Positions 6,866-10,826 of a DNA stretch of 10,826 nt are shown here, in pieces. The notes under the pieces were generated by a model that saw nothing but the letters and a program-made list of their open reading frames with translations, was not told the origin of the DNA and did no database searches. The position numbers and the translations under genes are program-made. Source of the DNA: Mailhella sp. (GTDB lineage: Bacteria > Desulfobacterota > Desulfovibrionia > Desulfovibrionales > Desulfovibrionaceae); contig JAFQPD010000122.1 in NCBI GenBank assembly GCA_017411945.1, positions 1-10,826 of the forward strand, written 5' to 3'. Positions within the stretch are counted from its first letter, which is position 1. Every line of letters starts with the position of its first letter.

Positions 6866-6929
6866 ACGGTCTCCAGACTGTGTTGTCGGGGCCGTCCCCG
6901 GACTGGTAAAAAACATCGGGTCGTCCCGA
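6866..6929 (-). promoter_or_regulatory. guanidine-II (mini-ykkC) riboswitch
   Basis: Read on the minus strand, two short GC hairpins carry the diagnostic ACGR tetraloops. The first is TCGGG-ACGA-CCCGA (6929 to 6916) and the second CGGGG-ACGG-CCCCG (6900 to 6887), each with five perfect pairs. They are separated by a 15-base linker containing T6. The known class has two such stems whose loops dock on guanidinium and expose the ribosome-binding site. Here the second stem ends 21 bases before the gdx ATG, and the Shine-Dalgarno (CTGGAGA) lies between. The linker contains CCAG, which can pair with CTGG of that site, a plausible off-state. The class normally controls SMR exporters, which agrees with the gene downstream. 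Confidence 0.93.
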
Positions 6930-6968
6930 GTCTGTGCCTTGTCCTGCCTCATAAAAGTCTTTGGAAGA

Positions 6969-6993
6969 GGGGGATGGGGCTTGGGGAAGGGGG
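6969..6993 (+). other. G-quadruplex-type G tract
   Basis: On the plus strand four G runs follow each other closely: G5 (6969-6973), G4 (6976-6979), G4 (6983-6986) and G5 (6989-6993), with loops AT, CTT and AA. This meets the usual four-tetrad quadruplex pattern. The plus strand is the template for the leftward genes on both sides. The last two runs are shared with the left arm of the inverted repeat at 6981-7033, so the two structures compete. Confidence 0.6.
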
Positions 6994-7033
6994 AGAAAAC
7001 CTTTCTTCAGAAAGGGTTCTCCCCCTTCCCCAA
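6981..7033 (-). terminator. large inverted repeat, probable terminator of the pseudouridine synthase gene
   Basis: TTGGGGAAGGGGGAGAA (6981-6997) and its reverse complement (7017-7033) form the outer stem. CTTTC (7001-7005) and GAAAG (7010-7014) form the inner one around TTCA, with only a small bulge or mismatch near AACC/GGG between them. On the minus strand the inner stem is followed by TTTTCT, which suits termination of the leftward gene whose stop is 18 bases away. The long outer arms are more than a terminator needs, so it may also be a dispersed intergenic repeat. Copy number cannot be judged from one window. Confidence 0.65.
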
Positions 7034-7050
7034 AATTTCACATCACACCA

Positions 7051-8046
7051 CTACTCCATCATCCATATCTCTGCTTCCCTCGCCGCTCCGCTGCCGAGGT
7101 GGCCGAGCCATGCGGGGATGACGTTGGCTTCGAGGCCGGGCAGCAGCAGGCAGGCGTGGTGCAGGAAGAAAGTCTCGCCGTCCTGCTCTGCGGGGTGGAA
7201 GCGTGCGCCGTAGCGGCGGTCGCCGAGCAGGGGGAAGCCGAGGGCGGAGCAGTGGGCGCGTATCTGATGCCGTGCGCCCTTGAGGATGGTGCATCCCGCA
7301 AGGGTGACATAGCGAGGCGGCTCGCCCTGCCAGTTCCGCTTGTCGATGCCGAGGCGGCGCAGGAGCGGGGCGAGTTCGAGTATGGCCAGCGGATCGACCA
7401 CTGTGTGGCGGCGCGGGTCGGGGTGGCGCATGAGCTCCACGAGCACGCGTTCGCGGTTCTTGAGTATGAGCTTCTGGTTTGCCAGCATGCCGTGCTCCAT
7501 CTCGCCTTCGAGCAGTGCGAGGTAGCGTTTCTCGGTCTGCCCGGCATCCTGATATTCCTGATAGTCGTTCACGCCTTCCGGCGTGAGGGCCACGGTGACG
7601 AGGCCGGAAGTGGGGTAATCCAGCCTGTTCAGCAGGCGAACGCGTTCAGGCAGAGGGCCGAGGAGCCGAGGCAGGAGCGACTGCAGGCTGTCGCCGGGCT
7701 TGCCCGACAGCGATTCCGTGTGCATGGCGGCAGGCTTGTGGAGGATGGCGAAACGCCTGCTGCGCCGTATGACGCGGGGCTTGTCCTCTGGGAAGAGCGG
7801 AGCGGCCTCTCCGGGGACGGCGGAGGGAGCGGCATCATCCGAGAGGGCGGCCCCCTCGGCCATGCTCACGACGTCTCCTTCGCGGAGCTTCTTCGATTCC
7901 TTGGCCGGCCGCCCGTTCACGAGGGCCAGCCCGAGCTCGCAGAGGCGGCGGCGTCCGCGCAGGCCCATGTCGGGCACGAGGCGGCCGAGCACGCGGTCGA
8001 GGCGCTGTTCCTCTTCTTCGGGAAGGACGGTTATGCTCTTTTCCAT
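7051..8046 (-). CDS. RluA-family RNA pseudouridine synthase with S4 domain
   Basis: The product is 331 residues and should isomerise specific uridines in rRNA or tRNA. Residues about 14-62 look like an S4 RNA-binding domain (GRRRLCELGLALVNGRPAKE and following). The catalytic core starts near residue 95 with AILHKPAAMHTE. The active-site motif is NRLDYPTSG at 140-148 with the nucleophile Asp143; the family norm is HRLDxxTSG, so His is replaced by Asn. The third motif is GARHQIRAHCSALGFPLLGD at 257-276. The segment about 185-245 is longer than the E. coli RluA core. The ATG at 8046 follows AAGGAG with a good spacing. It lies 24 bases after truA and is probably the last gene of the murI-truA transcript, ended by the hairpin at 6981-7033. 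The substrate site cannot be assigned from sequence. Confidence 0.9.
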   Translation of the reverse strand: MEKSITVLPEEEEQRLDRVLGRLVPDMGLRGRRRLCELGLALVNGRPAKESKKLREGDVVSMAEGAALSDDAAPSAVPGEAAPLFPEDKPRVIRRSRRFAILHKPAAMHTESLSGKPGDSLQSLLPRLLGPLPERVRLLNRLDYPTSGLVTVALTPEGVNDYQEYQDAGQTEKRYLALLEGEMEHGMLANQKLILKNRERVLVELMRHPDPRRHTVVDPLAILELAPLLRRLGIDKRNWQGEPPRYVTLAGCTILKGARHQIRAHCSALGFPLLGDRRYGARFHPAEQDGETFFLHHACLLLPGLEANVIPAWLGHLGSGAAREAEIWMME

Positions 8047-8070
8047 GAGTACTCCTTGGTGTCTTCCCGA

Positions 8071-8874
8071 TTATGCCTGAAGCCAGCCTTCGGGCATGGG
8101 GTCGCCTTCATACCATATCTTCGTCATGGTGAGGCCCTGCGGAGGCGCGGTGAAGGGGGCGCGCCGCCTGTCGCAGGATTCCAGCAGCGCCGGAATATTC
8201 GACGGGTCAAACTTTCCTTTGCCGCAGGCCACCATGAGGCCGGTGAGGTTGCGCACCATCTGCTTGAGGAAGCCGTTGCCCTCGAAGCGCACGTCTATTT
8301 TCAGGCATCCGTGAGGAAGCGGGCCTTCGGGCGTGCGTGTGATGCTGTAGAGCGTGCGCACGGTGCTTTTGTGCGGAGTGCCTGCGTTCTGCAGGGCGGC
8401 GAAGTCGTGCTCGCCTTCGAGCTGGCGGGCGGCCGCGTCGAATCGTTCCAGGTCCAGCGGGCCGCAGGCCCACACGAAGGGGTAGAGCTTGGGCGGCGTG
8501 CAGAGATGGTCCAGCCACAGGGAATAGGTGTAGATCTTGCGCTTCACGCTGAAGCAGGCGTGGAAATCGTCGGGCACGATGCAGGCGTCGAGGATGCGTA
8601 TGTCGCGGGGCAGGAGCGTGTTCAGCGCGAGCTTCCAGCGCACGTTGGCGCGGTCTTCCGGTATGTCGCAGTGGGCCACCTGAGCATCGGCATGCACGCC
8701 GGTGTCCGTGCGGCCGGCGCACTGCACATGGGTCTTGCGGCCTGCCACATGTTCTACCGCGGCTTCCACGAAGGCCTGGACAGTGGGCGGGTCTTCCTTG
8801 TCGGCAAGGGCCTGTATCTGCCAGCCGTGATAATGGGTGCCCACATAGGCTATGGTGAGTTTGAGGCGCGGCAT
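8071..8874 (-). CDS. truA: tRNA pseudouridine(38-40) synthase
   Basis: TruA modifies uridines 38, 39 and 40 in the anticodon stem-loop of many tRNAs. The product is 267 residues against 270 in E. coli. The active-site motif CAGRTDTGVHA is at residues 52-62 with the catalytic Asp57. The N-terminus LTIAYVGTHYHGWQ is the family opening, and KRKIYTYSLW, EGNGFLKQMVRNLTG and the C-terminal APPQGLTMTKIWY are further family blocks. The ATG overlaps the murI stop by one base (TGATG), so translation is probably coupled; no strong separate Shine-Dalgarno is visible. The RluA-family gene follows 24 bases later, giving two pseudouridine synthases in a row. Confidence 0.97.
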   Translation of the reverse strand: MPRLKLTIAYVGTHYHGWQIQALADKEDPPTVQAFVEAAVEHVAGRKTHVQCAGRTDTGVHADAQVAHCDIPEDRANVRWKLALNTLLPRDIRILDACIVPDDFHACFSVKRKIYTYSLWLDHLCTPPKLYPFVWACGPLDLERFDAAARQLEGEHDFAALQNAGTPHKSTVRTLYSITRTPEGPLPHGCLKIDVRFEGNGFLKQMVRNLTGLMVACGKGKFDPSNIPALLESCDRRRAPFTAPPQGLTMTKIWYEGDPMPEGWLQA

Positions 8875-9761
8875 CAGAGTTCTACCTGTTCTACGGTGCA
8901 GGGAGCTATGGACATGTTGAGGAAAAGTTCGCCGAGGCGGGTGAAGCGCGGCACGTCGTCCGTGGTGAGGAAGCGTACCGAGCCGGGGCAGAGCGGCATG
9001 CCTGCGGAAGTGCCTGAGCCGCGGGCGAGGTGCTTTTCCATGAGCAGGCGGCGCACCTCGCGAGCCGTGTTGCTGGCGGAATCCACAAGGGTGACGCCTT
9101 CGCCTGCCACGCGGGAGATGGCGTTCCGCAGGAGCGGGAAATGGGTGCAGGCCAGCACGAGCGTGTCGGGCACTTCAAGGCCCTGCTCGCGCGGGTCGCG
9201 GAAAATGGGGTCGAGGTAGCGGGCGGCCATGCCCTCGGCCAGCGGGCCGCTGGTGAGCCCGTCTTCCGCCATGGGCACGAAGAGAGGGCAGGGCAGGGCG
9301 GAGATGCGCGCCTCGGGCATGCGGCGCAGTATGGCTTCCTCGTAGGCGCGGCCGCGAATGGTGCCGCTGGTGGCGATGACGGCGATATGCCCGCTTTTCG
9401 TGGCGCGGCAGGCGGCTTCTGCTCCGGGCTCGACCACGCCCACCACGTCTATCTCAGGATGGGCTTCGCGCAGCAGCGGCAGGGCGGCGGCCGTAGCCGT
9501 GTTGCAGGCGATGACGAGGAGCTTGATGCCCCGTGCCGTGAGCGCGGCTGCGGCTTCGAGGGCGTAGCGGCGCACGGTCTCCACGCTCTTGGTGCCGTAG
9601 GGCATGCGGGCCGTGTCGCCGAGGTAGAGGAAGGACTCGTTGGGGAGCTGTTCGCGCATGGCGCGGAGCACGGTCATGCCGCCCACGCCGGAATCGAAGA
9701 GGCCGATGGGCAGTTCGCGCAGATGCGCATGGCTGGGGGACAGGCCGTGGGAATTCATCAT
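8874..9761 (-). CDS. murI: glutamate racemase
   Basis: This cytoplasmic, cofactor-independent racemase converts L- to D-glutamate for peptidoglycan. The product is 295 residues. The N-terminal signature GLFDSGVGGMTV (20-31) and YLGDTARMPYG (46-56) are intact. The two catalytic cysteines are Cys86 in VIACNTATA and Cys205 in LACTHFPLL. About 15 residues precede the family core. The start may be either of two adjacent ATGs (9761 or 9758). The best Shine-Dalgarno is an AGAGGA about nine bases upstream. The gene is preceded by the 28-codon membrane peptide gene and followed by truA with a one-base overlap, so it sits mid-operon under the promoter at 9919-9948. Confidence 0.97.
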   Translation of the reverse strand: MMNSHGLSPSHAHLRELPIGLFDSGVGGMTVLRAMREQLPNESFLYLGDTARMPYGTKSVETVRRYALEAAAALTARGIKLLVIACNTATAAALPLLREAHPEIDVVGVVEPGAEAACRATKSGHIAVIATSGTIRGRAYEEAILRRMPEARISALPCPLFVPMAEDGLTSGPLAEGMAARYLDPIFRDPREQGLEVPDTLVLACTHFPLLRNAISRVAGEGVTLVDSASNTAREVRRLLMEKHLARGSGTSAGMPLCPGSVRFLTTDDVPRFTRLGELFLNMSIAPCTVEQVEL

Positions 9762-9802
9762 GCTTCAGCATCCTCTGAAAGTTTTTAGGGCTTCTCCCTG
9801 AC

Positions 9803-9889
9803 TTATTTTACCCAGCCGAGCTTATAGCCGACCACCACGAAAATGACGATTCCGATAACCACGCCAAGGGCAAAGGTGCCACCTGTCAT
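9803..9889 (-). CDS. 28-residue single-helix membrane peptide
   Basis: This short reading frame has a start and stop of its own, reading MTGGTFALGV, then a run of Gly/Val/Ile/Phe, then YKLGWVK. A single hydrophobic segment covers about residues 5-21 and the C-terminus is basic, so it should insert as one membrane helix. Support for translation is a near-consensus Shine-Dalgarno AAAGGAGA (9903 to 9896) placed six bases before the ATG, and a promoter-like pair of boxes just upstream at 9919-9948. The murI start is 41 bases downstream with no terminator between, so the two are probably on one message. I recognise no family. It may be a true microprotein or a leader that sets the distance to murI. 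Confidence 0.65.
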   Translation of the reverse strand: MTGGTFALGVVIGIVIFVVVGYKLGWVK

Positions 9890-9918
9890 CGCATATCTCC
9901 TTTGAAGGCGTTCTTCTG

Positions 9919-9948
9919 AAAATAGCGCGGCGGCGGCCCTCTGGTCAA
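9919..9948 (-). promoter_or_regulatory. sigma-70-type promoter for the membrane peptide-murI-truA operon
   Basis: On the minus strand TTGACC (9948 to 9943) and TATTTT (9924 to 9919) are separated by 18 bases, matching the -35 and -10 at five and four of six positions. Transcription would begin near 9912, about 22 bases before the start codon of the membrane peptide gene. The spacer is very GC-rich while the -10 stands out as AT-rich. Confidence 0.65.
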
Positions 9949-9980
9949 TGCCCGGAAGCCGGGTGCGGGGCTTTTCCGTC

Positions 9981-9986
9981 TTGACA
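9981..9986 (+). promoter_or_regulatory. candidate -35 box for aroD
   Basis: A perfect TTGACA lies 54 bases before the aroD start, in the right direction and outside the divergent promoter. No TATAAT-like box is found at the normal spacing; the region 10003-10016 is A-rich (GAGAAAAAC) only. The call is therefore half a promoter. Confidence 0.35.
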
Positions 9987-10040
9987 AAGGGCCGTGAACT
10001 GACCGAGAAAAACAGAAGATACCACAAAGGAGGATCCCCC

Positions 10041-10826
10041 ATGCAGACCGTGCGCATCGGATATGTCGAGATAGGCGAAGGCCGCCCCTGCATCATCGTT
10101 CCCCTCACGTCTCCGTCAATCGACGGAGTGATGGATGCCGCCACTTCGCTGGCCGACCTTCCCGTGGAGCTCGCCGAATGGCGCATCGACATGTTTGCGG
10201 ATGCGGTGGTGGAAACCCCTGAAGGCCCCATGCCCGACCTGCCGTACATACTGCAGTCGCTGGCCGGCCTGCGCACCGTCATACCCGTGGCCCTCATCGC
10301 CACGTTCCGAACGGTGGAGGAGGGCGGCTCCTGCCCCATCAGCGACGAGGGCTACGCCCAGCTCATCAAGGCCCTCTGCGACAGCAAGAACGTGGACCTC
10401 ATCGACATCGAGGCTTTCCATAAGTCCGGCCGCTCCGCCGAGCTCATCCAGCACGCGCACAACTGCCATATCCCGGTGATAGCCAGCTTCCACGACTACG
10501 AGGCCACGCCGGAGAAGGGCGAGATAGTGCGCCGCCTGCGCGTGATGCAGGACGAGCTGGGCGCAGACATACTCAAGGCTTCCGTGATGCCGCAGAGCCG
10601 GGCGGACGTGCTCACCCTGCTTGCCGCCACCGAGGAGATGACCTCGAAGTACGCGGACCGCCCCGTCATCACCATGAGCATGGGCCCGCTGGGAGCCGTA
10701 AGCCGCGTGAGCGGGCAGAGCTTCGGGTCTGCCGCCACCTTCGCCCACGCCGGAAACAGCGCGAGCGCACCGGGCCAGCTCTCCGTCGAAGAAACAGACA
10801 CCATGCTCGGCATCCTTGAAGAGGCC
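10041..10826 (+). CDS. aroD: type I 3-dehydroquinate dehydratase (3' end open at the window edge)
   Basis: This enzyme dehydrates 3-dehydroquinate to 3-dehydroshikimate in the shikimate pathway through a lysine Schiff base. The window shows 262 codons without a stop, already longer than the 252 residues of E. coli AroD, so little is likely missing. Active-site residues of the type I family are all present: Glu46 and Arg48 in EWRID, Arg90 in ATFRT, His151 in SFHDYEATP, Lys179 (Schiff base) in ILKASVMP, Arg222 in AVSRVSGQSFG, and Gln246 in SAPGQLS. The ATG at 10041 follows AAAGGAGG (10026-10033), a near-perfect Shine-Dalgarno at good spacing. The gene diverges from the murI operon and shares a short intergenic control region with it. 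Confidence 0.97.
   Translation, partial: MQTVRIGYVEIGEGRPCIIVPLTSPSIDGVMDAATSLADLPVELAEWRIDMFADAVVETPEGPMPDLPYILQSLAGLRTVIPVALIATFRTVEEGGSCPISDEGYAQLIKALCDSKNVDLIDIEAFHKSGRSAELIQHAHNCHIPVIASFHDYEATPEKGEIVRRLRVMQDELGADILKASVMPQSRADVLTLLAATEEMTSKYADRPVITMSMGPLGAVSRVSGQSFGSAATFAHAGNSASAPGQLSVEETDTMLGILEEA

Noticed and set aside
6866..6952. A longer Gdx start (29 extra residues)
   Set aside because: It would translate through the riboswitch hairpins. The SMR N-terminus and a good GGAG support the start at 6865.
6961..9219. A 752-codon open frame on the plus strand opposite three genes
   Set aside because: It runs antisense through the pseudouridine synthase, truA and murI genes, all with intact catalytic motifs on the minus strand. 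The reading begins in the G-rich repeat and has no family features.
9770..9802. AGGG/CCCT hairpin between the membrane peptide gene and murI as a terminator
   Set aside because: The stem is four pairs, and on the transcribed minus strand it is followed by A5, not T, so it would not terminate.

Overview
The window is a GC-rich stretch of bacterial chromosome made almost entirely of core genes. The AtpD, IleS, LspA, MurI, TruA and AroD sequences all match bacterial families directly. The gene mix and the order ileS, lspA, small membrane gene, TPR lipoprotein suggest a Gram-negative sulfate-reducer-type bacterium of the Desulfovibrio group. That assignment is inference from gene order and composition as remembered; nothing was searched. 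I see no phage, transposase, CRISPR or tRNA/rRNA genes.

Layout, left to right. Positions 1-1297 (+) are the end of the F1Fo ATP synthase operon: the C-terminal two thirds of atpD, then atpC, closed by a clear intrinsic terminator at 1319-1356. Positions 1298-1730 hold no convincing protein gene. This gap contains a rod-like structured RNA candidate (1416-1519) followed by a terminator-like hairpin (1526-1567), a -35-like TTGACA at 1610, a second hairpin (1658-1690) and the ileS ribosome-binding site. Positions 1731-6434 (+) form a tight run: ileS, lspA (overlapping the ileS stop), a 146-residue PLDc_N-like two-helix membrane protein, and a CpoB/YbgF-like lipoprotein with a coiled coil and TPRs. 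This run is closed by hairpins at 6442-6522, the larger of which also serves the convergent gene on the other strand.

Positions 6545-6929 (-) are a self-contained guanidine-response module: a Gdx/SugE-type guanidinium exporter of the SMR family, preceded by two ACGR-tetraloop hairpins that match the guanidine-II (mini-ykkC) riboswitch. Just upstream lie a G-quadruplex-type G tract (6969-6993) and a 53-base near-perfect inverted repeat (6981-7033), which probably terminates the next transcript. Positions 7051-9889 (-) are a probable operon transcribed leftward: a 28-codon membrane peptide, murI (glutamate racemase), truA (tRNA pseudouridine synthase, one-base overlap with murI) and an RluA-family pseudouridine synthase. 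A good promoter lies at 9919-9948. Diverging from it, 10041-10826 (+) is aroD (type I 3-dehydroquinate dehydratase), open at the right edge.

Most of the window is ordinary housekeeping: energy conversion, Ile-tRNA charging, lipoprotein maturation, cell-wall D-glutamate, tRNA/rRNA modification and the shikimate pathway. The parts worth a second look are the non-coding ones: the guanidine-II riboswitch with a U tract inside its linker, the alternative RNA structures between atpC and ileS, the G-rich inverted repeat, and the tiny membrane peptide ahead of murI.
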